Positions 43,302-52,368 of a stretch of 52,967 nt of DNA are shown here, in pieces. Positions within the stretch are counted from its first letter, which is position 1, and each line of letters begins with the position of its first letter. The stretch covers positions 1 to 52,967 of the forward strand of contig BLMC01000001.1 of NCBI GenBank assembly GCA_011959805.1, given 5' to 3'. A program made the translations under genes and the position numbers. The notes under the pieces are model-generated. The model was not told the DNA's origin, did no database searches, and saw only the letters and a list, made by a program, of their open reading frames with translations. The DNA is from Lachnospiraceae bacterium (GTDB lineage: Bacteria; Bacillota; Clostridia; Lachnospirales; Lachnospiraceae).

Positions 43302-43778
43302 ATGGCGAAAAGAGATTTATATGAAGAGCGTGCAGAGGCGTTGTTAGTGCCAATTGCAATAGCAAATGGCTGTGAGATTTATGATGTGGAGTATGTAAAA
43401 GAAGGAAGTAACTGGTATTTAAGGGCATATATTGATAAGCCAGAAGGTGTGAGTATTTTGGATTGCGAGAATGTGAGCCGCGCTTTTTCAGAAAAACTAG
43501 ACGAGATTGATTTGATACCAGATGCTTATATTTTGGAAGTGTCAAGTCCAGGGCTGGGCAGAGCACTCAAAAAGGATAGACATCTTGAAAAGAGTCTTGG
43601 TGAGGAAGTTGAAATAAAAACCTATAAGCCAATCGAACGACAGAAGGAATTTGCTGGTATCCTAAAGACATTTGATAAGGATACGGTTACAATAGAAATG
43701 GAAAGTGGTTCAGAGACAAAGGATATGGTCTTTGCCAAGTCTGATATAGCAATCATAAGATTGACGCTAGATTTTTAA
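43302..43778 (+). CDS. rimP: Ribosome maturation factor RimP
   Basis: Helps mature the 30S subunit. 158 residues from ATG 43302, which follows GAGGTGG and gives the usual MAKRDLYEERAEALL start; the longer frame from 43218 is repeat sequence. Core motifs are YDVEYVKEGSNWYLRAYIDKPEGVSI (seen as EYVKEGSNWYLR), DCENVSRAFSEKLDE and LEVSSPGLGRALKK. It heads the conserved nusA-infB operon. A family III repeat follows directly after the stop. Confidence 0.96.
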   Translation: MAKRDLYEERAEALLVPIAIANGCEIYDVEYVKEGSNWYLRAYIDKPEGVSILDCENVSRAFSEKLDEIDLIPDAYILEVSSPGLGRALKKDRHLEKSLGEEVEIKTYKPIERQKEFAGILKTFDKDTVTIEMESGSETKDMVFAKSDIAIIRLTLDF

Positions 43779-43842
43779 ACTGGCGATTAAAAAGACTGAC
43801 CGCTGATACTCACGGCAAATTTTATTTGGTATGAATATCATG
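43779..43842 (+). repeat. Family III element, copy 2
   Basis: ACTGGCGATT...GACTGACCGCT matches the start of the 27991 copy. It is followed directly by an imperfect hairpin, GATACTCACGGCAAAT (43805-43820) / ATTTGGTATGAATATC (43824-43839), matching the 3' hairpin of copy 1. The central cloverleaf-like region of copy 1 is missing. It lies between rimP and nusA. Confidence 0.6.
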
Positions 43843-43896
43843 TAAGGGGATCAAATGATTGACAACTGAACTTTAGTTTAGGAGGGTAAAGGAAAA

Positions 43897-45129
43897 ATGA
43901 ATAAAGAATTGATGGAAGCGCTTAATAATCTGGAGAAGGAGAAAGAGATTAGTAAAGAAACTCTTTTTGAGGCGATTGAAAACTCACTTTTAACAGCTTG
44001 CAAGAATCACTTTGGAAAAGCAGATAACATTACTGTTCAGATTGATAGAGAAACTTGTGATTTTATGGTGTATGCCACAAAAGATATTGTTTCATCTTAT
44101 GATGAAGTTGAGGATGATGTCACTCAGATTTGCATTGATGATGCGATTCAAATTTCAAAGAATGCAGTGATTGGCGACACAATCAATATAGAGATTAAAT
44201 CAAAGGAATTTGGGCGTATTGCTACACAAAATGCAAAGAATGTAATCTTGCAAAAGATTCGTGAGGAGGAGCGCAGTGTTGTTTACAATCAGTTCTTTGA
44301 GAAAGAAAAGGATGTAGTTACAGGAATTGTGCAGCGTTATATTAGTAGAAATATTAGTATTAATCTGGGTAAGGCAGACGCGATGCTTAACGAAGCGGAG
44401 CAGGTGAGGGGGGAAGAGTTTAAACCTACAGAGCGTATTAAGGTGTATATTCTCGAAGTAAAAAATACGCCAAAGGGGCCAAGAATTCTTGTCAGCAGAA
44501 CACACCCTGAGCTTGTAAAACGTCTTTTTGAGGCGGAAGTGACAGAAATCAAGGATGGAACGGTTGAGATTATGAGCATCGCAAGAGAAGCTGGAAGTCG
44601 TACAAAGCTTGCAGTTAGAACAAATAATCCGAATGTAGATGCAGTGGGAGCGTGTGTTGGTATGAATGGTGCACGTGTCAATGCAATTGTAGAGGAGTTG
44701 CGAGGAGAAAAGATAGACATTGTAAATTGGGATGAAAATCCCGGAAACTTTATACAAAATGCATTGTCTCCAGCCAAGATTGTTGCAGTGTTTGCCGATC
44801 CAGATGAGAAGACGGCCAAAGTGGTGGTTCCAGACTATCAATTGTCGCTTGCAATCGGTAAAGAAGGACAGAATGCAAGACTTGCTGCAAGATTGACGGG
44901 CTATAAGATTGATATTAAGTCAGAGACACAGGCAAAGGACGCGGAAGGATTTCGATATGAAGATTATATGTTTGACGAGGATGGAGATGTTTATTACGAG
45001 GAAGAATATGGAGAAGATATGTATGACAAATCCGATATAGAAGAATCAAACATAGAAGAGTCTAGTACAGCAGAATCGGATATTAAAGAATCTGACATAG
45101 AACAATTTGATTCGGATATTTCTGAATAA
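43897..45129 (+). CDS. nusA: Transcription termination/antitermination factor NusA
   Basis: Binds RNA polymerase and RNA and controls pausing, termination and antitermination. 410 residues: N-terminal polymerase-binding domain (about 1-130), S1 domain (about 135-200), KH1 (VGACVGMNGARVNAIVEEL) and KH2 (LAIGKEGQNARLAARLTG). The C-terminal roughly 60 residues are an acidic tail with repeats of the type S(D/N)IEES, beyond the usual Firmicute length. AGGAGGG precedes the ATG. Confidence 0.97.
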   Translation: MNKELMEALNNLEKEKEISKETLFEAIENSLLTACKNHFGKADNITVQIDRETCDFMVYATKDIVSSYDEVEDDVTQICIDDAIQISKNAVIGDTINIEIKSKEFGRIATQNAKNVILQKIREEERSVVYNQFFEKEKDVVTGIVQRYISRNISINLGKADAMLNEAEQVRGEEFKPTERIKVYILEVKNTPKGPRILVSRTHPELVKRLFEAEVTEIKDGTVEIMSIAREAGSRTKLAVRTNNPNVDAVGACVGMNGARVNAIVEELRGEKIDIVNWDENPGNFIQNALSPAKIVAVFADPDEKTAKVVVPDYQLSLAIGKEGQNARLAARLTGYKIDIKSETQAKDAEGFRYEDYMFDEDGDVYYEEEYGEDMYDKSDIEESNIEESSTAESDIKESDIEQFDSDISE

Positions 45130-45162
45130 AAGGGGCTTGACAAAGAGGAGACTGAGGTGTAG

Positions 45163-45429
45163 ATGGCAAAAAAAATTCCGTTGAGACAGTGTATCGGTTG
45201 CGGTGAGATGAAAGGCAAAAAAGAAATGCTTCGGATTCTGCGAACAGAGGATCAAGGCATAATTCTGGATACAACCGGCAGAAAAAATGGCAGAGGTGCT
45301 TACATATGCCCTAATCCAGAGTGTATGAGGAGAGCAAGGAAGTCAAAAGGACTAGAAAGAGCATTTAAGATGCCGATACCTGATGAAATATATGACAGTT
45401 TGACAAAGGAGATAGAAGTGTTTGAATAA
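45163..45429 (+). CDS. rnpM: YlxR/RnpM family RNA-binding protein
   Basis: 88 residues of the DUF448 family. CIGCGEMKGKKEMLRI and the nucleic-acid-binding NGRGAYICPNPECMRRARK are diagnostic. Family members bind RNase P RNA and modulate its activity in Bacillus. It is always found between nusA and the L7Ae-like gene, as here. Its 3' end overlaps that gene by eight bases. Confidence 0.94.
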   Translation: MAKKIPLRQCIGCGEMKGKKEMLRILRTEDQGIILDTTGRKNGRGAYICPNPECMRRARKSKGLERAFKMPIPDEIYDSLTKEIEVFE

Positions 45430-45748
45430 AGTGTATTCCATGCTGGGGCTTGCAATGAAAGCAGGTAAAGTAGTAAGTGGAGAGTTTGCAACTGACAAGA
45501 GCGTTAAGAGTGGCAAGGCATGGCTTGTTATTGTCTCGGAAGATGCATCAGATAATACGAAGAAGATGTTTTCCAATATGTGTGAGTTTTATAAGGTTCC
45601 AAGGTATTTTTATGGAACAAAAGAAAAACTTGGGCATACAATTGGTAAAGCTATGCGTTCATCTCTTGCAATTACAGATGAAAACTTTGCAAAATCAATC
45701 ATGAAGCATCTTGAGGAATCTGTTAATCGTGAGGGTGAGGAGGAGTAA
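45422..45748 (+). CDS. ylxQ: L7Ae-like ribosomal protein (YlxQ)
   Basis: 108 residues of the L7Ae/L30e/S12e RNA-binding fold, expected to bind kink-turn RNA. Core segments are [34 protein letters not shown] and [18 protein letters not shown]. It starts at TTG 45422, overlapping the rnpM stop (GGAGAT about 12 bases upstream), so it is coupled to it. One base separates its stop from the infB start. Confidence 0.92.
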   Translation: MNKVYSMLGLAMKAGKVVSGEFATDKSVKSGKAWLVIVSEDASDNTKKMFSNMCEFYKVPRYFYGTKEKLGHTIGKAMRSSLAITDENFAKSIMKHLEESVNREGEEE

Positions 45749-45749
45749 T

Positions 45750-48700
45750 ATGGCAAAAATAAAAGTGTATGAATTGGCACAGGAGATTGGCGTAAAGAGC
45801 GCGGAGATTCTTGCATTATTAAAAAATAAAGGTATAGAGGTAAAAAGCCACATGAGTGTATTAGAAGACGGACAGGTAGAAGATGTAAGAAAGACATTGA
45901 AAACACCTGCCAAGTCAGAAGAGGCACCTAAGACAACAGAGAAAACAGCGGCAACAGAAGAGACGAAGGCGCCTGCAAAGACTGGTGAGGGAGCAGTAAA
46001 AAAGAAAAAAAGTATTATATTTGTGAGTAATCCTCATAATTCCAAGATGCCAGGAGGAGCACAGATTCCTAGGAAAGCTGCGCATACGGACAAAAAGGTA
46101 ACACCACAAACCAAGCAGCCAGAAAATACAGAGGGGAAAAAAGCTATTTCACAGACAAAAACAGAGAGTAAAGAAACCGTTAAAATACCTGTGAAAACAG
46201 GAGCAGTTACAGAAAAACCGACACAGAAGGCAACAGCGCCAGAAACAGTGAGCGTGCAGCCGGTTAAAACAGAACTACCAAAAGTTGAAGAGCCAGTAAA
46301 GCCACAAACTGCCCCAGCAAAGATAGAAACACCAGAAAGTGTTGTAAAACCAGTTCAGACAGAAACAGTGAAACCACCCAAAAATGAAAATCGCGAAAAT
46401 CGAAATGACACACAGCGCCGGGATGACCAGCGTTTTGAAAATCGTGAAAGCCGTGAAAATCGAAATGATAGCCAGCGTCAAAATGGGCAACGTCGCGAAA
46501 ATCGAAATGATGGGCAACGCTTTGAGAACCGCGAAAATCGTCAAAATCGAAACGATGGCCAGCGTTTTGAAAACCGCGAAAACCGAAATGATGGGCAGCG
46601 TTTTGAGAATCGTGAAAATCGAAATGACACACAGCGCCGAGATGGTCAACGTTTTGAGAACCGCGAAAATCGTGAAAATCGAAATGATAGTCAGCGTCGT
46701 GACACACAGCGCCGAGATGGTCAGCGTCAAACTGCAAGACCAGGACAGAATTTTGGCGGTGGCCGAGATAATAATGAACGTGGGAATCGAGACAATAGAG
46801 GTGGATTTGGCAATAAAAGTGCGAATAAGAGTGGATTTATGCCTGAGAGTCCAATCAAAGATTCTGAGAAGCATAGAGACGAAGAAAAACGCCGTATTAG
46901 TCAGGAGAAAGATAAGCGCAATCGCAAAGATTTGATGTATGAAGAAGACAGCGAGAACCTTAAGAACATCAAGGGCAAGAATAAGCCAGGCAAATTTATT
47001 AAACCTGAAAAGAAAGCGGTGGAAACTGTTGAAGAGCAGATTAAAGTGATTACTCTTCCAGAGACCATCACCATTAAAGACCTTGCTGAGAAGATGAAGA
47101 TACAACCATCTGCCATTGTTAAGAAATTGTTCCTTCAAGGGCAGATTGTGACTGTAAATCAAGAGATATCCTATGAGACTGCAGAGAACATTGCAATCGA
47201 GTACGACATTATCTGTGAGCAGGAAGTGAAGGTGGATGTGATTGAAGAACTTCTCAAGGAGGAGGATGAAAATCAGAATGATATGATTTCAAGATCTCCT
47301 GTAATCTGTGTTATGGGTCACGTTGATCACGGTAAAACTTCACTTTTGGATGCGATTAGAAAGACAAATGTAACGGACAAAGAGGCAGGAGGAATCACAC
47401 AGCATATTGGTGCATATACCGTAAATGTCAATGGACAGAGGATTACATTTTTGGACACACCAGGACATGAGGCATTTACTGCGATGCGTATGCGCGGGGC
47501 AAATTCTACAGATATTGCAATTCTTGTAGTGGCGGCGGATGACGGTGTTATGCCACAGACAGTTGAGGCAATCAATCATGCGAAAGCAGCGGGAATTGAG
47601 ATTATTGTTGCCGTCAACAAGATTGATAAGCCAGGTGCAAACATTGAACGAGTGAAGCAAGAACTTACAGAATATGGACTGATTACTGAAGACTGGGGCG
47701 GAAGCACAATATTTGTACCAGTGTCGGCAAAGAGTGGTGAAGGGATTGAATTGCTACTTGAAATGATTCTACTCACTGCGGAAGTTTTGGAACTGAAAGC
47801 AAATCCGAACAGACGTGCGAGAGGCCTTGTGATTGAGGCAGAACTAGATAAAGGGCGCGGACCGGTCGCAACCATTTTAGTACAAAAGGGTACGTTAAAT
47901 GTTGGTGATTTTGTATCGGCGGGAGCAGCGAGCGGCAAAGTACGTGCTATGGTAGATGACAAGGGAAGGCGTGTAAAGGAAGCTGGACCATCTACTCCAG
48001 TAGAAATCTTAGGCTTGAGTGACGTGCCAAACGCCGGAGAGATTTTTATTGCACATGAAAATGATAAGGAAGCAAAATATTATGCAGAGACTTTCGTAGC
48101 GCAGAATAAAGAGAAGCTTCTTGAAGATACTAAGGCTAAGATGTCTCTTGATGATTTGTTTTCACAAATTCAGGCTGGAAACCTTAAAGAGCTTAATCTG
48201 ATTATCAAAGCGGATGTGCAGGGTAGTGTAGAGGCTGTGAAGCAGAGTCTTATGAAACTGTCGAACGAAGAGGTTGTTGTTAAGTGCATTCATGGTGGTG
48301 TCGGTGCAATCAATGAGTCTGATGTCAGCTTGGCATCTGCTTCCAAGGCAATCATTATTGGATTTAATGTGCGTCCAGATACCCAGGCAAAAGCAACTGC
48401 GGAGCGCGAAGGTGTTGATGTAAGACTTTATAAAGTAATTTATCAGGCAATTGAGGATATTGAATCAGCGATGAAAGGAATGCTTGATCCAGTCTTTGAG
48501 GAAAAAGTTATTGGCCATGCGGAAGTCAGACAGATATTTAAAGCATCTGCTGTTGGAAATATTGCAGGTTCTTATGTCCTTGATGGTATCTTCCAAAGAG
48601 GATGCAAGATTCGGATTACACGCGAGGGTAATCAGATTTATGAAGGTGAGCTTGCATCATTGAAGCGATTTAAGGATGATGTTAAGGAAGTGAAAGCAGG

Positions 48701-48791
48701 CTTTGAGTGCGGTCTAGTATTTGAAGGTTTTGACGGTATGCAAGAGTTGGATATTGTAGAAGCCTATATCATGGTCGAGGTGCCAAGATAA
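45750..48791 (+). CDS. infB: Translation initiation factor IF-2
   Basis: A GTPase that brings initiator tRNA to the ribosome. 1013 residues from ATG 45750 (GGAGGAG upstream). The N-terminal IF2_N motif ([20 protein letters not shown]) is followed by a very long low-complexity linker. Residues about 212-330 are a tandem repeat made almost only of Arg, Asn, Glu, Asp and Gln. A second IF2_N (about 430-480) precedes the G domain with GHVDHGKT (523-530), DTPGHEA and NKID. The C-terminal domains are complete. The repeat-rich linker is longer and more regular than usual. Confidence 0.97.
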   Translation: MAKIKVYELAQEIGVKSAEILALLKNKGIEVKSHMSVLEDGQVEDVRKTLKTPAKSEEAPKTTEKTAATEETKAPAKTGEGAVKKKKSIIFVSNPHNSKMPGGAQIPRKAAHTDKKVTPQTKQPENTEGKKAISQTKTESKETVKIPVKTGAVTEKPTQKATAPETVSVQPVKTELPKVEEPVKPQTAPAKIETPESVVKPVQTETVKPPKNENRENRNDTQRRDDQRFENRESRENRNDSQRQNGQRRENRNDGQRFENRENRQNRNDGQRFENRENRNDGQRFENRENRNDTQRRDGQRFENRENRENRNDSQRRDTQRRDGQRQTARPGQNFGGGRDNNERGNRDNRGGFGNKSANKSGFMPESPIKDSEKHRDEEKRRISQEKDKRNRKDLMYEEDSENLKNIKGKNKPGKFIKPEKKAVETVEEQIKVITLPETITIKDLAEKMKIQPSAIVKKLFLQGQIVTVNQEISYETAENIAIEYDIICEQEVKVDVIEELLKEEDENQNDMISRSPVICVMGHVDHGKTSLLDAIRKTNVTDKEAGGITQHIGAYTVNVNGQRITFLDTPGHEAFTAMRMRGANSTDIAILVVAADDGVMPQTVEAINHAKAAGIEIIVAVNKIDKPGANIERVKQELTEYGLITEDWGGSTIFVPVSAKSGEGIELLLEMILLTAEVLELKANPNRRARGLVIEAELDKGRGPVATILVQKGTLNVGDFVSAGAASGKVRAMVDDKGRRVKEAGPSTPVEILGLSDVPNAGEIFIAHENDKEAKYYAETFVAQNKEKLLEDTKAKMSLDDLFSQIQAGNLKELNLIIKADVQGSVEAVKQSLMKLSNEEVVVKCIHGGVGAINESDVSLASASKAIIIGFNVRPDTQAKATAEREGVDVRLYKVIYQAIEDIESAMKGMLDPVFEEKVIGHAEVRQIFKASAVGNIAGSYVLDGIFQRGCKIRITREGNQIYEGELASLKRFKDDVKEVKAGFECGLVFEGFDGMQELDIVEAYIMVEVPR
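46383..46735 (+). repeat. In-frame minisatellite inside infB
   Basis: About ten units based on a 36-bp unit encoding [12 protein letters not shown], with shorter variants ([17 protein letters not shown]). The units differ by single-base changes, so the array is old but still regular. It opens long reading frames in other frames and on the other strand; those are shadows. Confidence 0.9.
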
Positions 48792-48809
48792 TATAGGAGT
48801 AAAAGTGAT

Positions 48810-49187
48810 ATGAGAAAGAACAGCGTAAAAAACACTCGTGTAAATGGAGAAGTTCATCGTGTTCTTGCAGAGGTTATCCGAAGTGAGATTAAAGATCCAA
48901 GGATTAATCCCATGACTTCAGTGGTAGCTGTGGAAGTGGCGCCAGATCTGAAGACTTGTAAGGCATGGGTCAGTGTCTTGGGGGATGAGGATTCTCAGAA
49001 AGATACCCTAGAAGGGCTAATGAGTGCAGAAGGATATATTAGAAGTCTTCTTGCAAAGAAGATTAATCTTAGGAATACACCAGAAATTCGGTTTATTCTT
49101 GACCAGTCTATTGCCTATGGTGTATCCATGTCCAAAAAGATTGATGAGATTAATCGGGCGGACAGAGATTATGAGAGAAATGAATAA
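48810..49187 (+). CDS. rbfA: Ribosome-binding factor A
   Basis: Helps 16S rRNA maturation and cold adaptation. 125 residues: RVNGEVHRVLAEVIRSEIKDPRI and the C-terminal IRFILDQSIAYGVSMSKKID are family segments. AGGAG precedes the ATG. It follows infB by 18 bases and is followed by a strong hairpin before nrnA. Confidence 0.97.
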   Translation: MRKNSVKNTRVNGEVHRVLAEVIRSEIKDPRINPMTSVVAVEVAPDLKTCKAWVSVLGDEDSQKDTLEGLMSAEGYIRSLLAKKINLRNTPEIRFILDQSIAYGVSMSKKIDEINRADRDYERNE

Positions 49188-49193
49188 AAAATT

Positions 49194-49231
49194 AAAAGTA
49201 TCTGGGAATATTTGACTTCCCAGATACTTTT
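49194..49231 (+). terminator. Terminator between rbfA and nrnA
   Basis: AAAAGTATCTGGGAA (49194-49208) pairs perfectly with TTCCCAGATACTTTT (49217-49231) around eight bases. Directly after it, ATGTACACAGGTGTATGAAAAG (49240 on) resembles the first bases of a family I repeat. Confidence 0.85.
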
Positions 49232-49301
49232 GTGTATTATGTACACAGGTGTATGAAAAGATTGCGCTAATCAAAAGGGATTTATAAGGGGAATAAAAAT
49301 T

Positions 49302-50291
49302 ATGGAAAAAATTTTTTTGTTAGAAGAATGTAAAGATGCAAAAACTATTTTGATATCAGGGCATGTTCGTCCAGATGGTGACTGTACAGGCTCTTGTCTG
49401 GCAATGTATCTGTATCTAAAGAAAGCATTGCCTACAGCAAAAGTTCAACTTTGCATTGAGGAACCATCAGAAGTGTTTCGGTGTATTCAAGGTTTTGATG
49501 AGATCGACAGTACATATACTGTGGATAGTGAGGTTGATACGTTCATAGCACTTGACTGTGATAAATCCAGATTAGGAGAAGCTGAAGAAATTTTTGCCAA
49601 AGCCAAAAAACGCATAAATATTGATCACCATATCAGCAATAAATATGGATGTGGTGATGTAAATTATGTGGTTCCTGGCATCAGTTCAACAGCAGAACTT
49701 GTGTATGAACTGATGGAGAAACAATATATTGATGTAGAGATTGCCAAGGCTATCTATATAGGAATCACACATGACACAGGGATATTTCAGTATTCTAACA
49801 CGTCACCTAACACGTTGCGGATAGCAGCGGAATTGATTGAATATGGTTTTGATTTTTCTGGGTTGATAGACAAGACATTTTATGAGAAATCATATACACA
49901 AAACCAACTTCTTGGCAGGGCGTTGCTTGAGAGCATTATATTTATGGATGGAAAATGTATTGTTAGCGCCATAGATAAAAAGACGCTTGAATTTTATAAT
50001 GCGACAGCAAAAGATTTGGATGGCATTGTAAATCAGCTTCGCATCACAAAAGGGGTAGAGTGTGCTATTTTTATGTATGCAACTGGAAATCTGGAGTATA
50101 AAGTAAGTCTTCGTTCCCGCAAATACGTAGATGTGAGTAAAGTTGCTGCTTTCTTTGGCGGCGGAGGGCATGTAAGAGCTGCTGGTTGTACAATTAATGG
50201 AACTTTTTATGATGTGGTCAATAATATTTCTGGACAGATTGCACTTCAGATGAAGGCATATGAAGAAAATGCAACACAGGAAATGAAATAG
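49302..50291 (+). CDS. nrnA: DHH/DHHA1 phosphoesterase (NrnA-like)
   Basis: Degrades short RNA oligonucleotides, and in relatives pAp or cyclic-dinucleotide products. 329 residues. DHH motifs are HVRPDGDCTGS, LDCDKS and INIDHHIS; the DHHA1 domain ends with GGGGHVRAAGC. AAGGGG precedes the ATG. Its place between rbfA and truB is the usual Clostridia arrangement. The upstream terminator suggests partly separate expression from infB-rbfA. Confidence 0.94.
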   Translation: MEKIFLLEECKDAKTILISGHVRPDGDCTGSCLAMYLYLKKALPTAKVQLCIEEPSEVFRCIQGFDEIDSTYTVDSEVDTFIALDCDKSRLGEAEEIFAKAKKRINIDHHISNKYGCGDVNYVVPGISSTAELVYELMEKQYIDVEIAKAIYIGITHDTGIFQYSNTSPNTLRIAAELIEYGFDFSGLIDKTFYEKSYTQNQLLGRALLESIIFMDGKCIVSAIDKKTLEFYNATAKDLDGIVNQLRITKGVECAIFMYATGNLEYKVSLRSRKYVDVSKVAAFFGGGGHVRAAGCTINGTFYDVVNNISGQIALQMKAYEENATQEMK

Positions 50292-50305
50292 ATGGCGGTG
50301 AAATA

Positions 50306-51208
50306 TTGATAAACGGTATTATGAATATTTATAAGGAGGCTGGCTATACATCACATGATGTAGTGGCGAAACTTCGCGGGATTGTGAAACAAAAAAAAAT
50401 AGGTCATACTGGAACGTTGGACCCTGATGCAGTCGGGGTTCTTCCTGTGTGTTTTGGCAGCGCGACAAAACTATGTGATTTAATGACAGATAAAACCAAG
50501 GAATACGAGGCAGTTATGCGACTTGGCGTGACTACAGATACGCAGGATTTGAGCGGTAAAATCCTTACCCAGTCTGAAATCCATTTCAACGAGACAGAAG
50601 TGGAACAGGCAGTGATGTGTTTTATGGGGGGATATGGGCAGATTCCTCCAATGTATTCTGCTCTGAAAGTTCATGGAAAGAAACTTTACGAGCTTGCAAG
50701 AGAAGGCAAGGAAATTGAACGGCAGCCGAGACATGTTGAAATTTTTGCGATTCGGATATTGGAGATTTGTCTGCCGAAGGTACGATTTGTAGTAAGCTGT
50801 TCCAAAGGGACTTATATTAGGACATTGTGTGCTGATATTGGGGAAAGACTTGGATGTGGTGCTGCTATGGCAAGTCTGATTCGCACTAGAGTTGGGAATT
50901 TTCACATTGCAGATTCTATCTCGCTTTCTAAAGTGGAGGAGTTGGTACGACAAGGAACCTATCAAGATTATGTGATTGCACCTGACAGTGTGTTTATGGA
51001 GTATGAGGGGGCAACCGTCAAAAATCAAGCGGAAAATGCACTTGCAAATGGAAATAAACTTGATTCATGTCAACTGGAATTCGATCATCGCAAACATTTT
51101 ATGGATGGAGATTTACTTCGTGTATACAGTGGAAACCGTGAATTTAGAGCAGTATATATCTTTGTGGAGAATGAAAGTGTGTTCAAGCCCTACAAGATGT
51201 TCTTGTAA
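50306..51208 (+). CDS. truB: tRNA pseudouridine(55) synthase
   Basis: Makes pseudouridine 55 in the T loop of tRNAs. 300 residues from a TTG start with GGCGGTG upstream. The catalytic Asp39 lies in GHTGTLDPDAVGVL, and CSKGTYIRTLCADIGERLG is the second family block. The C-terminal region carries a PUA-like end. It lies 14 bases after nrnA. Confidence 0.96.
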   Translation: MINGIMNIYKEAGYTSHDVVAKLRGIVKQKKIGHTGTLDPDAVGVLPVCFGSATKLCDLMTDKTKEYEAVMRLGVTTDTQDLSGKILTQSEIHFNETEVEQAVMCFMGGYGQIPPMYSALKVHGKKLYELAREGKEIERQPRHVEIFAIRILEICLPKVRFVVSCSKGTYIRTLCADIGERLGCGAAMASLIRTRVGNFHIADSISLSKVEELVRQGTYQDYVIAPDSVFMEYEGATVKNQAENALANGNKLDSCQLEFDHRKHFMDGDLLRVYSGNREFRAVYIFVENESVFKPYKMFL

Positions 51209-51233
51209 CAGTAGATTTTGGGATAGGTGGAAA

Positions 51234-52181
51234 ATGAAAATCATAGAGAATACGACAGAATTTTATATTGAGGAAAATACTGCTGTGGCGATTGGCAAGT
51301 TTGATGGATTTCACAGAGGACATCAAAAATTGCTAGGTCATTTGAAACAACAGCAGGAAAAGGGGCAAAAGTCAGTAGTATTTACTTTTGTTCCTTCTCC
51401 TGCTGTATTTTTTAGCAGGGAGCCAGTCAGGGAACTTTCTACTGTAGAAGAAAAACGCCGTATTTTTGAGAATGCAGGAGTGGATTATTTGATTGAGTAT
51501 CCATTTGACCAAAGAATTGCGGACATGGACCCACAAACTTATATAAAGGAAGTGCTTGTGGACAGAATCCATGCCAGATGTGTGGTTGCCGGAGAAGATA
51601 TTTCTTATGGAAAGTATGGCGCTGGGGATTATCAGTTATTGGAAAATATGGCAGCAGCTTGTGGATATAAAGTAATTCTGATTGAAAAAGTGCAGTATCA
51701 AGGTAGAGAAGTTAGTTCTACTTATGTGCGAGAAGAAGTTGGAAAAGGGAATATGGAACTTGTACAACAACTTCTTGGAACACCATATCATGTAGCGGGC
51801 AAGATTGTACATGGAAAACGACTGGGACGCACGTTAGGTATGCCTACAGTGAATCTTTTGCCTCCCAGAGAAAAGTTGCTCCCCCCAAAAGGAGTATATT
51901 ATTCTTATGTGCATTTGCATAGTGATACAGGTAGAATGCCATATGATGGCAAAAAGTTTGCGGCGATTACCAATATTGGCACAAAACCTACAGTGGATGA
52001 CAGTTCTGTAATGGGGGTAGAAACTTATATTTACAATTTTGATAGTGATGTATATGGAGAGAGAATGGAAGTTTATCTGTTGTATCACAAAAGACCAGAG
52101 ATGCAATTTGAAAAGGTAGATATATTGAAAGCACAAATGGCGGCAGATATTGCAGATGGCAGAAAATATCATAGATTGTAA
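51234..52181 (+). CDS. ribF: Bifunctional riboflavin kinase / FAD synthetase
   Basis: Turns riboflavin into FMN and then FAD. 315 residues from ATG 51234 behind AGGTGG; a longer frame from 50976 lies inside truB. The N-terminal nucleotidyltransferase has GKFDGFHRGHQKLL and GEDISYGKYGAGD. The C-terminal kinase has GRTLGMPTVNLLPP and ITNIGTKPTVDD. It ends the nusA-infB operon, as in Bacillus. Confidence 0.96.
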   Translation: MKIIENTTEFYIEENTAVAIGKFDGFHRGHQKLLGHLKQQQEKGQKSVVFTFVPSPAVFFSREPVRELSTVEEKRRIFENAGVDYLIEYPFDQRIADMDPQTYIKEVLVDRIHARCVVAGEDISYGKYGAGDYQLLENMAAACGYKVILIEKVQYQGREVSSTYVREEVGKGNMELVQQLLGTPYHVAGKIVHGKRLGRTLGMPTVNLLPPREKLLPPKGVYYSYVHLHSDTGRMPYDGKKFAAITNIGTKPTVDDSSVMGVETYIYNFDSDVYGERMEVYLLYHKRPEMQFEKVDILKAQMAADIADGRKYHRL

Positions 52182-52267
52182 ACTATAAATTTTCAAAAAA
52201 GGTATAGAAATTAAAAATGTATGTGGCGATTGACAAGAAATGACAGTAGGATAGAAAGATATTTTTA

Positions 52268-52296
52268 TTGACAGCCTAGAGATTCGGTGATATATT
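52268..52296 (+). promoter_or_regulatory. Promoter of the secreted SH3-domain protein
   Basis: TTGACA (52268-52273), exactly 17 bases, TATATT (52291-52296). A strong sigma-A type promoter about 73 bases before the start codon. Confidence 0.82.
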
Positions 52297-52368
52297 AAAT
52301 CTGTAATTTATATGTAATAAAATTGTAACATTAATAAGACATGCAATGAAAAAGGATTGATTAGAAGA

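Noticed and set aside
46383..46735. CRISPR-like array
   Set aside because: The units are contiguous, in frame and vary by point changes, with no unique spacers; it is a coding minisatellite. No CRISPR array or cas gene was seen elsewhere in the window.
46264..47162. Long open frames on both strands inside infB
   Set aside because: They arise from the 36-bp repeat and biased composition; the proteins are low-complexity mirrors of the IF-2 linker and lack ribosome binding sites.
50976..51233. N-terminal extension of ribF
   Set aside because: It lies inside truB in another frame. The ATG at 51234 has AGGTGG upstream and gives the normal protein length.
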